A stretch of 17,346 bases of DNA from Peptostreptococcaceae bacterium (GTDB lineage Bacteria > Bacillota > Clostridia > Peptostreptococcales > Peptostreptococcaceae), in assembly GCA_029983575.1 (NCBI GenBank), contig JASBZE010000031.1, forward strand, positions 1 through 17,346, in the 5' to 3' direction. The position numbers and the translations under genes are program-made. The stretch's first letter is position 1; each line of letters begins with the position of its first letter. Below, in pieces: positions 1 to 6,894 of this stretch. The notes below the pieces were generated by a model, which was not told the DNA's origin, searched no databases, and saw nothing but the letters and a program-made list of their open reading frames with translations.

Positions 1-55
1 AGCGCTGATTGTACCTGATGGGAGACTGTCCGGGAGAGTAGGTCGCAGCCACTTA
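1..55 (+). rRNA. rrf: 5S ribosomal RNA, 3' end (partial)
   Basis: The first ~55 bases match the 3' half of a bacterial 5S rRNA: the conserved stretch ACCTGATGGGAGACTGTCCG followed by GGGAGAGTAGGTCGC. The 5' part lies outside the window. The 3' end is approximate, because the closing helix cannot be checked without the 5' strand. It sits about five bases before a tRNA, so it is probably the last rRNA of an rrn operon whose transcript runs on into the tRNA array. Confidence 0.85.
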
Positions 56-59
56 GCGT

Positions 60-134
<75 letters not shown>

Positions 135-145
135 TTTTTATTTGT

Positions 146-221
146 CGCGGAGTGGAGCAGTTGGCAGCTCGTCGGGCTCATAACCCGAAGGTCGGGGGTT
201 CAAGTCCCTCCTCCGCAACCA
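146..221 (+). tRNA. initiator tRNA-fMet (CAT)
   Basis: The anticodon CAT is at 179-181. Two hallmarks mark it as the initiator rather than the elongator. The first acceptor pair is a C-A mismatch (c146 against a217), and the anticodon stem has three consecutive G-C pairs next to the loop (174-176 with 183-185). CCA is encoded at 219-221. Confidence 0.95.
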
Positions 222-227
222 AAACAC

Positions 228-299
228 GGCCCGTTGGTCAAGCGGTTAAGACACCGCCCTTTCACGGCGGTAACAGGGGTTCGATTCCCCTACGGGTCA
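228..299 (+). tRNA. tRNA-Glu (TTC)
   Basis: The acceptor GGCCCGT pairs with ACGGGTC (one G-U), the anticodon stem is CCGCC/GGCGG, and the anticodon TTC lies at 261-263. The T arm is AGGGG/CCCCT around TTCGATT. The discriminator A299 is followed by CT, so the CCA end is not encoded and must be added by nucleotidyltransferase. Confidence 0.95.
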
Positions 300-313
300 C
301 TTTATACTACCAT

Positions 314-390
314 GGCCTGGTAGTTCAGTTGGTTAGAATGCCAGCCTGTCACGCTGGAGGTCGAGGGTTCGAGTCCCTTCCAGGTCGCCA
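314..390 (+). tRNA. tRNA-Asp (GTC)
   Basis: The acceptor is GGCCTGG/CCAGGTC, the anticodon stem CCAGC/GCTGG, the anticodon GTC at 348-350, the discriminator G387, and CCA is encoded at 388-390. Confidence 0.95.
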
Positions 391-399
391 ATTTAATAT

Positions 400-474
400 G
401 CGGGAATAGTTCAGCGGTAGAGCGCGACCTTGCCAAGGTCGAAGTCGCGAGTTCGAATCTCGTTTCCCGCTCCA
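400..474 (+). tRNA. tRNA-Gly (GCC)
   Basis: The acceptor is GCGGGAA/TTCCCGC, the anticodon stem CGACC/GGTCG, the anticodon GCC at 432-434, the discriminator U471, and CCA is encoded at 472-474. Confidence 0.95.
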
Positions 475-492
475 ATTTAACTGAAAAAATGT

Positions 493-566
<74 letters not shown>

Positions 567-571
567 CTAAC

Positions 572-608
572 AACTCTGTATTATCGTATGATTTTACAGA
601 GTTTTTTT
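572..608 (+). terminator. intrinsic terminator of the rRNA-tRNA operon
   Basis: A perfect 9-bp stem AACTCTGTA/TACAGAGTT (572-580 with 595-603) encloses a 14-base loop and runs into seven T residues (602-608). It starts six bases after tRNA-Arg and separates the stable-RNA operon from cdaA. Confidence 0.85.
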
Positions 609-634
609 ATATAATGCTTAAATTGGGGTGTTAT

Positions 635-662
635 TTGTAGTATACTTTATATAGAATATAAA
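635..662 (+). promoter_or_regulatory. possible cdaA promoter
   Basis: TTGTAG at 635-640 and TATAAA at 657-662 are 16 bases apart, followed by the cdaA ribosome binding site AAGGGG at 675-680. A TATACT at 641-646 is an alternative -10 with no good -35. The terminator at 572-608 implies that cdaA needs its own start. Confidence 0.35.
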
Positions 663-686
663 TACGAAATTATTAAGGGGTAATTT

Positions 687-1535
687 ATGATAGATTTAGG
701 AATTTTTTACAATAATTTTATAGATTTAGTAAGCAGGATAAGCCTGTTTGATATCATCGATATTGCTCTTTGTGCATATCTTTTTTACAAGATTATGATA
801 TTTATAAAAGATACGAGGGCAGAGCAGGTTTTTAAAGGGCTGATAGCACTTTTGATATTTACTCAACTAACTGAGTTTTTAAGGTTGCATACTATACACT
901 GGCTGCTTGTTAAAACACTTGAGATAGGATTTATTCTACCTATAATAATATTCCAGCCTGAACTTAGGGCAGGTTTGATGCACATAGGTAATGTAGGATT
1001 TAAAAAGATAATTTCTACTAATAAAAATATAGATGAGGAACTACATAATGAGGCGGTTGAACAGATTGTTGATGCTCTGTACAAATTGGCTAGGGAGAGA
1101 ACAGGAGCTCTTATAGTTATGGAGAGGGAAAATAAATTAAACGACATTGTTTCCACTGGAACTTATATTAATTCTGCTATTTCTATGCAGCTTTTAGTGA
1201 ATTTATTCGTTCCAAATACTCCTCTTCACGACGGTGCAGTAATAATCAGGGACTACAGGATATTAGCTGCAGCGTGTTTTCTACCTTTGACTCAGAGCAA
1301 AGATTTGAGTAAAGCACTAGGTACAAGGCATAGGGCAGGGGTTGGAATTAGTGAGGTTTCTGACTGTTTAACCCTCATCGTCTCAGAGGAGACTGGAGAG
1401 GTATCCATAGCTAAGTCTGGAAAGTTATATAGAAATGTTCCTAGAGAGAGGCTTGTGACTATTCTCAACAAGAATCTCAAGGTTATCAATGAGGATAAGC
1501 CAAACTTTTTAAAGAAGTTTTTCACTAAGGAATAA
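687..1535 (+). CDS. cdaA: diadenylate cyclase CdaA (DacA/YbbP family)
   Basis: This is the membrane-bound enzyme that condenses two ATP into the second messenger c-di-AMP, which controls potassium, osmolyte and cell-wall homeostasis in Gram-positive bacteria. The 282-residue length is usual for CdaA. About three N-terminal membrane segments are visible (roughly residues 23-41, 50-66 and 72-90), then a DisA_N catalytic domain (about 110-255) with both signature motifs: DGA at 182-184 within NTPLHDGAVI, and RHR at 214-216 within GTRHRAGVG. The ATG at 687 has AAGGGG six bases upstream. It is followed almost directly by cdaR, so the two form an operon. In many Bacillota glmM comes next and GlmM binds and inhibits CdaA; here glmM lies about 11 kb downstream. 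The family assignment is secure. Confidence 0.95.
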   Translation: MIDLGIFYNNFIDLVSRISLFDIIDIALCAYLFYKIMIFIKDTRAEQVFKGLIALLIFTQLTEFLRLHTIHWLLVKTLEIGFILPIIIFQPELRAGLMHIGNVGFKKIISTNKNIDEELHNEAVEQIVDALYKLARERTGALIVMERENKLNDIVSTGTYINSAISMQLLVNLFVPNTPLHDGAVIIRDYRILAAACFLPLTQSKDLSKALGTRHRAGVGISEVSDCLTLIVSEETGEVSIAKSGKLYRNVPRERLVTILNKNLKVINEDKPNFLKKFFTKE

Positions 1536-1536
1536 G

Positions 1537-2469
1537 GTGTTAGGAGTGGGTAATTTGAAGATAAATAAAAGTTCTAATAAGGTGCTTAAGTATCAGTTTA
1601 TATCTATACTGACGGCTGTTGCGCTTTGGTTATACGTGATGACTATAATAGATCCGGAAGAGAGAAAGACTATAAGGGATATACCAATATCTATAACGAA
1701 TCTATCTGAAATATCTGATGAGGACATGGTTATATATCCGAAGTCGGATTTAAAATCGGATATAGTTGTCAGGGGAAAACTATCTGACGTACAGAAGTTA
1801 AACAACGAAAATGTTCATATTATGGCTTCTATAGATAATCCTGTAGAGGGAAAAAATCAGCTTGACCTGAGTTCAAATCTTTCTTCTAGGGTTAGTCACG
1901 ACTTTAAAAATGAATTTGTCGTAGTCAACTTAGAAAAGATTGTAAGAGACTATTATAAGGTTGATGTCATAATTCCGGATAAAGACAGGGATTTGGTACA
2001 TTCGGCAACTCCTGATATAAAAAATGTACTGGTGAGTGGGCCTAGATCTCAGATGGCAAAAATTGCTAAGGTCGGGGTTTACTTGACAGTAGATAAAAAG
2101 GGAGAGGATTTTGTTAAGTCTTTAGATTTAAATGCTTATGATAAAAATAATAAGATAATACCGGATCTAAAGTTTAAAGACCCTACTGTCGATGTACACG
2201 TAAATATGGTTGCAGAGAAAAAGGTGAGCGTAAAGGTTCCGCTTGGAAATGGAAAATTTTTAGATAGTTCTTACAAAATTTCACCAAATGAAATAATAAT
2301 TACAGGTGACGCTAAAGATTTAACAAATATAGATGCTATTATGACGGAAGAAGTCGATGATACGCAGTTACGAGTGAATACTCCAAAGAGATTAAATTTA
2401 AGTTTTCCTAATGGAATACTTTCGAAAGATAAGATTTTGACCGTAGATGTTGTAAAAACACAACAATAA
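1537..2469 (+). CDS. cdaR: CdaR (YbbR-domain) regulator of CdaA
   Basis: This is a membrane-anchored extracytoplasmic protein that regulates the cyclase CdaA. It has one N-terminal membrane segment (about residues 20-38), then roughly three YbbR-type beta-rich repeats (about 45-130, 132-215 and 220-305), most of the protein lying outside the cell. The start is uncertain. GTG 1537 sits one base after the cdaA stop with only AAGG upstream. In-frame TTG 1555 has a better site, AGGAG at 1542-1546, eight bases away, and would give a protein starting MKINKSSNK. The near-zero spacing implies translational coupling with cdaA. About 345 non-coding bases follow, so glmM does not belong to this operon as it often does. 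YbbR sequences are divergent, but position and topology make the call firm. Confidence 0.88.
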   Translation: MLGVGNLKINKSSNKVLKYQFISILTAVALWLYVMTIIDPEERKTIRDIPISITNLSEISDEDMVIYPKSDLKSDIVVRGKLSDVQKLNNENVHIMASIDNPVEGKNQLDLSSNLSSRVSHDFKNEFVVVNLEKIVRDYYKVDVIIPDKDRDLVHSATPDIKNVLVSGPRSQMAKIAKVGVYLTVDKKGEDFVKSLDLNAYDKNNKIIPDLKFKDPTVDVHVNMVAEKKVSVKVPLGNGKFLDSSYKISPNEIIITGDAKDLTNIDAIMTEEVDDTQLRVNTPKRLNLSFPNGILSKDKILTVDVVKTQQ

Positions 2470-2526
2470 TAATATTTTGTCACCATTGAATAAACTTAAA
2501 TGAATATTGTGAAAATTGTAGATTAT

Positions 2527-2584
2527 GATGCAATGAAAAATTTCGATTAACTTAAACTGTTAATTTAATATTTTTTATTGCATC
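2527..2584 (+). repeat. long two-part hairpin after cdaR
   Basis: GATGCAAT (2527-2534) pairs perfectly with ATTGCATC (2577-2584). The pairing continues through one G-U and six A-T pairs to give 15 bp (2527-2541 with 2570-2584). Inside, ATTAAC (2546-2551) pairs with GTTAAT (2559-2564). Only a broken T-rich stretch follows, so it is not a textbook terminator. It could be a weak terminator for cdaAR, an mRNA end-protecting structure or a regulatory leader element. Confidence 0.55.
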
Positions 2585-2606
2585 TTATTTGTTTTAGATA
2601 TATTAT
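2578..2606 (+). promoter_or_regulatory. possible ptb-operon promoter
   Basis: TTGCAT (2578-2583) and TATTAT (2601-2606) are 17 bases apart. The -35 matches the consensus weakly and lies inside the 3' arm of the 2527-2584 hairpin. Transcription from here would give a leader of about 200 bases before ptb. Another TATAAT at 2621-2626 lacks a -35 partner. The assignment is weak. Confidence 0.25.
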
Positions 2607-2814
2607 AAAGATAAGGGATTTATAATTGAGATAGAGTTACCTAAGATTTTGGTTATATCATCCCATTTTATTTCATTATTTAAAACGTGAAAATGTATTC
2701 AGTGATTTTTTCGTAAGTAATTTAATGATATGTATTAATACTTCGCAAATTCTATTATCACTTGAAATTAAACTAGTGATAGGTTATAAAATTTATAGGT
2801 TAGGAGCTAAACAC

Positions 2815-3729
2815 ATGAGAGATTTTAAAGAATTAATCGAACTTGCTAAAAAGAGAGGGCCACAAACTATTGCTGTTGCTTGTTGCCACGATAGAGAGGT
2901 GCTTTTGGCAGTGGAGATGGCACGAAAAGCGGGAATTGCAAACGCCATCCTAGTTGGAGATATTGAAAAAACTAAAGAAATAGCTAAAAATATTGGTGTT
3001 GAGTTAGATAATTATGAATTGATAAACGAGGAAGATATGAGCGAGGCATCACTTACTGCTGTAAAGTTGGTTTCTTCTGGCAAAGCAGGAATGCTTATGA
3101 AAGGTTTGGTAGATACATCAATCGTACTTAAGGCGGTTTTAAATAAGGAAGTCGGACTTAGGTCAGACAGCGTGTTAAGTCACGTGGCTGTTTTTGATGT
3201 AGACGGTTATGACAGATTGATATTCTTAACAGACTCAGCTATGAATATCGCACCAGATGCTGAAACAAAGGTTAAACTTATAAAAAATGTATTGACTGTT
3301 ACAAAGTCTATGGATATTGAGAAGCCAAATGTTGGTATAGTTTGTGCCAAGGAAAAGGTAGATGAAAAAATGCCGGCTACAATGGATGCTAAGTATCTAG
3401 TTGAGAAATATGAAGCTGGAGAGTTTAATGATGAGTGTGTTGTGGGTGGACCTTTTGCACTTGACAATGCAATTTCTGTTGAAGCGGCTAAACACAAAGG
3501 AGTAACTCATCCTGGAGCAGGTCTGGTAGATATAATCGTAGCACCTGACATAGAGGCTGGAAATATTCTTTATAAGTCTCTAGTATTTTTCGCTAGGGCA
3601 AAGAACGCTGGTCTTATCATCGGGGCAAAGGCACCAGTAGTTTTGACTTCTAGGGCAGATACTGAGGAGACAAAATTAAATTCGATAGCACTGGGTGCTC
3701 TTATGGCATCAGTACCAGCAAAAAACTAA
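2815..3729 (+). CDS. ptb: phosphate butyryltransferase (phosphotransbutyrylase)
   Basis: It converts butyryl-CoA or a branched-chain acyl-CoA plus phosphate into acyl-phosphate plus CoA in the cytoplasm. The protein belongs to the PTA/PTB family throughout (MRDFKELIELAKKRGP at the N-terminus, HPGAGLVDIIVAPDIEAGN near the C-terminus). Starting at ATG 2815 it has 304 residues, close to the usual length of about 300, and has AGGAG at 2802-2806, eight bases upstream. The frame is open back to an ATG at 2725, but that adds 30 unfamiliar residues without a ribosome binding site, so I reject it. It is the first gene of the seven-gene operon, with buk 64 bases downstream. Next to a ferredoxin-dependent 2-oxoacid oxidoreductase, the physiological substrate is more likely isobutyryl-, isovaleryl- or 2-methylbutyryl-CoA than butyryl-CoA alone (inference). 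Confidence 0.93.
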   Translation: MRDFKELIELAKKRGPQTIAVACCHDREVLLAVEMARKAGIANAILVGDIEKTKEIAKNIGVELDNYELINEEDMSEASLTAVKLVSSGKAGMLMKGLVDTSIVLKAVLNKEVGLRSDSVLSHVAVFDVDGYDRLIFLTDSAMNIAPDAETKVKLIKNVLTVTKSMDIEKPNVGIVCAKEKVDEKMPATMDAKYLVEKYEAGEFNDECVVGGPFALDNAISVEAAKHKGVTHPGAGLVDIIVAPDIEAGNILYKSLVFFARAKNAGLIIGAKAPVVLTSRADTEETKLNSIALGALMASVPAKN

Positions 3730-3793
3730 TACTGAGTTAATTTCTATGTAAATTAATAAATAGATAAATCTTTAAAGAGAAAGGAATGAAATC

Positions 3794-4870
3794 ATGAGTG
3801 AAGCTTATAAAATTTTAGCGATAAACCCAGGATCAACATCCACAAAGATTGCGGTTTTTGAAAATGACGAACAAATCTTTGATAAAACACTAAGACATAG
3901 TGTAGATGAGATATCAAAGTTTGAAAAGGTATCAGATCAGTTTGAATTTAGGAAAAAAGTGATAGAGGAAAATCTAGAGGAATCTGGAGTAAAAAAAGAA
4001 GAACTATCAGCTATTGTTGGTAGAGGAGGACTTTTAAAGCCGATCAGCGGAGGTACTTACTCTATAAACGACAAGATGGTAGAGGATTTGAAAGTAGGAG
4101 TTTCAGGAGAACACGCATCTAACCTAGGTGGTATAATCGCTAAACAAATGGGCGATGAACTTGGAATAAAATCATTTATTGTCGATCCAGTAGTAGTAGA
4201 TGAACTTGATGATATAGCTAGAATTTCAGGTCTTGCCGATATAGAGAGATCAAGTATATTCCACGCGCTAAACCAAAAGGCGATCGCTAGAAAGTACGCT
4301 GAAGAGGTGGGTAAAAAATATCAAGATCTAAATATTATCGTAGCTCACATGGGTGGCGGTATTTCAGTAGGAGCACACAGCGAAGGAAGGGTAGTAGACG
4401 TAGCAAATGCTTTAGACGGAGAAGGACCTTTCTCACCAGAAAGAAGTGGCGGACTACCAGTTGGTCAACTTGTAAAGATGTGCTTCAGTGGTAAATACAC
4501 AGAAGAAGATATGAAAAAGAAGATAAAAGGTAAAGGTGGAATAGTGTCTTACTTAAATACAATTGATGCTATAGAGGTCGAAAAGATGATAGAATCTGGC
4601 GACAAAAAAGCAGAATTGGTTTATAAGGCAATGGCTTACCAAGTTGCTAAGGAAATCGGGGCATGTGCTACTGTTCTTAAGGGCAAAGTCGATGCGATAC
4701 TCCTAACTGGAGGAATAGCTTATTCTAAGATGTTTACTGGCTGGATCAAAGAAAGAGTTGAATTTATTACAGATGTTAAGATCTACGCTGGAGAAGATGA
4801 AATGGGAGCATTGGCTAAAGGTGCACTTCGTGTATTGAGAGGAGAAGAAAGCGCTCAAGATTATGATTAA
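3794..4870 (+). CDS. buk: butyrate kinase (branched-chain carboxylate kinase)
   Basis: It transfers phosphate from acyl-phosphate to ADP, giving ATP and a short-chain carboxylate. It is an ASKHA-fold acetate/butyrate kinase of the usual length, 358 residues. Visible are the N-terminal phosphate loop INPGSTSTKIAVF (about 10-22), the central AHMGGGISVGAH motif (about 184-195) and the C-terminal adenosine-site segment LLTGGIAYSKMF (about 304-315). The ATG at 3794 has AAGGA eight bases upstream. Its last eight bases overlap the start of the following ATPase gene. A 7-bp AT-only hairpin (3737-3756) lies in the gap after ptb. With Ptb it forms the substrate-level phosphorylation end of the pathway. 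A branched-chain acid kinase role is inferred from the operon. Confidence 0.93.
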   Translation: MSEAYKILAINPGSTSTKIAVFENDEQIFDKTLRHSVDEISKFEKVSDQFEFRKKVIEENLEESGVKKEELSAIVGRGGLLKPISGGTYSINDKMVEDLKVGVSGEHASNLGGIIAKQMGDELGIKSFIVDPVVVDELDDIARISGLADIERSSIFHALNQKAIARKYAEEVGKKYQDLNIIVAHMGGGISVGAHSEGRVVDVANALDGEGPFSPERSGGLPVGQLVKMCFSGKYTEEDMKKKIKGKGGIVSYLNTIDAIEVEKMIESGDKKAELVYKAMAYQVAKEIGACATVLKGKVDAILLTGGIAYSKMFTGWIKERVEFITDVKIYAGEDEMGALAKGALRVLRGEESAQDYD

Positions 4871-5546
4871 AGATGATAAAAGAGTAAGGATAATAACTGG
4901 GCATTACGGAAGCGGCAAGAGTGAGTTCTCACTAAATTACGTTTTAAAACTCAGGGAAGTAAGCGATAAAAAGGTTGCCCTTGCCGATCTAGATGTAATA
5001 AACCCATATTTTAGAACAAGGGAGAGAAAAACTCTCTTAGAAGAAAACGACATTAAGGTAATTGCTAGCTCAGTCGATTCACCATCGGTTGACATTCCTG
5101 CTATCTCTGCTGAAACAAGTGTTCCGTTAGTAGATACGGATTATGACTACGTTATGGATTTAGGCGGAGATGAGGCCGGTCCAAAGGTTATAGGAAGTTT
5201 TAGAAATTACTTTGATAATATAGATGGATATGATATGTTTTTCATATTAAACGCTAATAGGGAAAAAACACAAACTGCAGAAGATGCTTTTGAATATATG
5301 AAGAAGATCGAAAGAACATCTACTCTTAAGGTGACAGGTATTATAAATAATACGCACTTCCTTAAGGCTACAACTGTTGAGGATGTTCTTCATGGACAGG
5401 AAGTGGCAAGGGAGTTATCAAAGTTATCCGGAGTGCCAATTAAATATACTGCTTGTCTAGAAAATTTGGTAAAGGATCTTCCAGAAGATATCGAGGGCGA
5501 CGTTATGCCAATCAAGTTGCTCCTCAGAGATGATTGGATGCTGTAG
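4863..5546 (+). CDS. P-loop ATPase of the SIMIBI/ParA-like class, function unknown
   Basis: A 227-residue soluble nucleotide-binding protein. The P-loop GHYGSGKS is at residues 13-20, an acidic switch segment ADLDVINPYFRTRE at about 41-54, a Walker-B-like VMDLGGDEAG at 97-106 and an NNTH base-recognition-like motif at 162-165. These fit the CobQ/MinD/ParA-type group of SIMIBI NTPases. The P-loop is the classical form rather than the KGGxxK deviant loop of MinD. There is no CxxC pair like those of Mrp/Nbp35 iron-sulfur carriers. The ATG at 4863 lies inside buk (8-base overlap) with only a distant GGAG, suggesting translational coupling. It sits between the kinase and the ferredoxin/oxidoreductase genes, so a role in assembling, activating or regulating the oxidoreductase is plausible but not shown. 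Confidence 0.8.
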   Translation: MIKDDKRVRIITGHYGSGKSEFSLNYVLKLREVSDKKVALADLDVINPYFRTRERKTLLEENDIKVIASSVDSPSVDIPAISAETSVPLVDTDYDYVMDLGGDEAGPKVIGSFRNYFDNIDGYDMFFILNANREKTQTAEDAFEYMKKIERTSTLKVTGIINNTHFLKATTVEDVLHGQEVARELSKLSGVPIKYTACLENLVKDLPEDIEGDVMPIKLLLRDDWML

Positions 5547-5597
5547 TTTGGTTTAAAAATAATATTAATATTGTTGTATTAAGGAGGCTTATGCGAT

Positions 5598-5813
5598 ATG
5601 GTTAAAGGTAAAGTGACTTTTGATGAAAAGTACTGTAAGGGCTGTGGACTATGTGTTCAAGTATGTCCCGTAAAGATTATCTCTCTAGACTTAAGTAAAA
5701 CTAATGATAAGGGATATAATCCTGCTCACGTTATTGAAACAGACAAGTGTATAGGTTGTGCTAACTGTGCGACTATGTGTCCAGACTGTGTAATTACTGT
5801 TGAAAGAGATTAA
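5598..5813 (+). CDS. 2-oxoacid:ferredoxin oxidoreductase delta subunit (2x[4Fe-4S] ferredoxin)
   Basis: A 71-residue ferredoxin-like electron-transfer subunit (KorD/VorD type). It has two complete cluster motifs: Cys13, 16, 19, 23 (CKGCGLCVQVCP) and Cys51, 54, 57, 61 (CIGCANCATMCP), plus an extra Cys64. It passes electrons from the thiamine-bound intermediate to external ferredoxin. The start is ATG 5598, ten bases after a strong AAGGAGG (5581-5587). An earlier ATG at 5591 is out of frame, only three bases from that site, and opens a four-codon reading frame that ends inside this gene. It is the first of the four oxidoreductase subunits, 51 bases after the ATPase gene and 19 bases before alpha. 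Confidence 0.9.
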   Translation: MVKGKVTFDEKYCKGCGLCVQVCPVKIISLDLSKTNDKGYNPAHVIETDKCIGCANCATMCPDCVITVERD

Positions 5814-5832
5814 TTGAAAGGGGAATTGAAAA

Positions 5833-6894
5833 ATGGCTAAAGTACTAATGAAAGGTAATGAAGCATTTGGTAAGGCCGCTATGGTTGCCGGATGTAAATA
5901 TTTTTTTGGTTATCCTATAACTCCACAAAGTGAGTTACCAGAGTATCTATCTAGAGAGTTACCAAAAATAGGAGGAGCGTTTGTACAAGCAGAATCTGAA
6001 GTTGCTGCTATAAACATGGTTTATGGTGCAGGAGGAGCTGGTGCGAGAGTACTTACATCTTCATCATCACCAGGTGTTGCGCTTAAACAAGAAGGTATCA
6101 CTTACTGTGCAGGAGCTGAAGTTCCATGTGTTATATTGAACGTAATGAGGGGTGGCCCTGGTCTAGGATCTATCCAACCTTCACAAGCTGACTACTTCAT
6201 GGTAACTAGAGGTGGAGGTAATGGTGACTATAGAACACCTGCATTTGCTCCAGCATCTATACAAGAAGCATGCGACATGATACAAGAAGCTTTTGACGTA
6301 GCTGACTACTACAGAACTCCAGTTATGGTATTACTAGATGGTATGATTGGACAAATGATGGAGCCAGTTGATTTTGATAAAGAAACTAAGAAGAGAGAAC
6401 TCCCAGAAAAAGATTGGGCTACTACAGGTAATAAAGGCGGAAGAGCTAGAAACCTAGTTAACTCTCTATATCTTTCTCCTGAAGTACTTGAAGAACACAA
6501 CCGTGCTTTGGAAAAGAAATATAAAGAAATAGAAGAAAAAGAAGTTCAATATGAAATGGTTGATACTGAAGATGCTGAATTAGTATTCGTAGCATATGGT
6601 ACAGTATCTAGAATAGTTAAAAACGTAATAGAAAGCTTGAGAGAAGAAGGAATAAAGGCTGGTCTAATAAGACCTAAGACTGTATGGCCATTCCCATACA
6701 AAGCTTTTGATGAGATTCCAAATTGTAAGAATCTATTCGTAGTAGAAATGAGTTTAGGACAAATGATCGACGATGTTAAGATAGCTGCTAACGGTAGATG
6801 GCCAGTGCATTTCCACGGAAGAGCTGGTGGTATGGTTCCAGTTCCAAAGGACATCATCGAACAAGCTAAAGAGATTATTGGAGGTGCTAAATAA
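5833..6894 (+). CDS. vorB: 2-oxoacid:ferredoxin oxidoreductase alpha subunit (VorB/KorA type)
   Basis: This is the alpha subunit of a four-subunit CoA-acylating 2-oxoacid:ferredoxin oxidoreductase (2-oxoacid + CoA + oxidised ferredoxin to acyl-CoA + CO2 + reduced ferredoxin). At 353 residues it has the typical VorB length. The N-terminal pyrimidine-binding domain carries GYPITPQSELPEYL (about residues 24-37) and the glutamate-containing QAESEVAAINMVYGAGGAGA (about 53-72). The second half is the transketolase C-terminal-like domain (VFVAYGTVSRIVKN, about 251-264). ATG 5833 has AAAGGGG nine bases upstream. The stop overlaps the beta start by one base (TAATG). The ptb-buk context favours 3-methyl-2-oxobutanoate and other branched-chain 2-oxoacids; 2-oxoglutarate (KorA) is the main alternative, and sequence reading alone does not separate them. 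Confidence 0.9.
   Translation: MAKVLMKGNEAFGKAAMVAGCKYFFGYPITPQSELPEYLSRELPKIGGAFVQAESEVAAINMVYGAGGAGARVLTSSSSPGVALKQEGITYCAGAEVPCVILNVMRGGPGLGSIQPSQADYFMVTRGGGNGDYRTPAFAPASIQEACDMIQEAFDVADYYRTPVMVLLDGMIGQMMEPVDFDKETKKRELPEKDWATTGNKGGRARNLVNSLYLSPEVLEEHNRALEKKYKEIEEKEVQYEMVDTEDAELVFVAYGTVSRIVKNVIESLREEGIKAGLIRPKTVWPFPYKAFDEIPNCKNLFVVEMSLGQMIDDVKIAANGRWPVHFHGRAGGMVPVPKDIIEQAKEIIGGAK

Larger units (their letters stand above)
2470..2814. other. 345-base intergenic region between cdaR and ptb
   Basis: This AT-rich stretch contains no plausible gene. An in-frame upward extension of ptb from ATG 2725 lacks a ribosome binding site and a family-like sequence. It holds a long hairpin (2527-2584), a possible promoter overlapping the hairpin's 3' arm (2578-2606) and a 7-bp dyad (2756-2781) just before the ptb ribosome binding site. 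I saw no sigma-54 -24/-12 element of the type used by some ptb-buk-bkd operons. Confidence 0.6.

Noticed and set aside
2725..2814. N-terminal extension of the ptb product from ATG 2725
   Set aside because: There is no ribosome binding site there and the extra 30 residues are unlike the family. ATG 2815 has AGGAG at good spacing and gives the normal length.
2470..2814. Search for a sigma-54 promoter (GG-N10-GC) upstream of ptb
   Set aside because: No matching -24/-12 pair was seen, so BkdR-like control is not supported.
3737..3756. 7-bp AT-only hairpin between ptb and buk
   Set aside because: It is too weak for a terminator and lacks a T tail. It may only be a chance palindrome in a short AT-rich gap.
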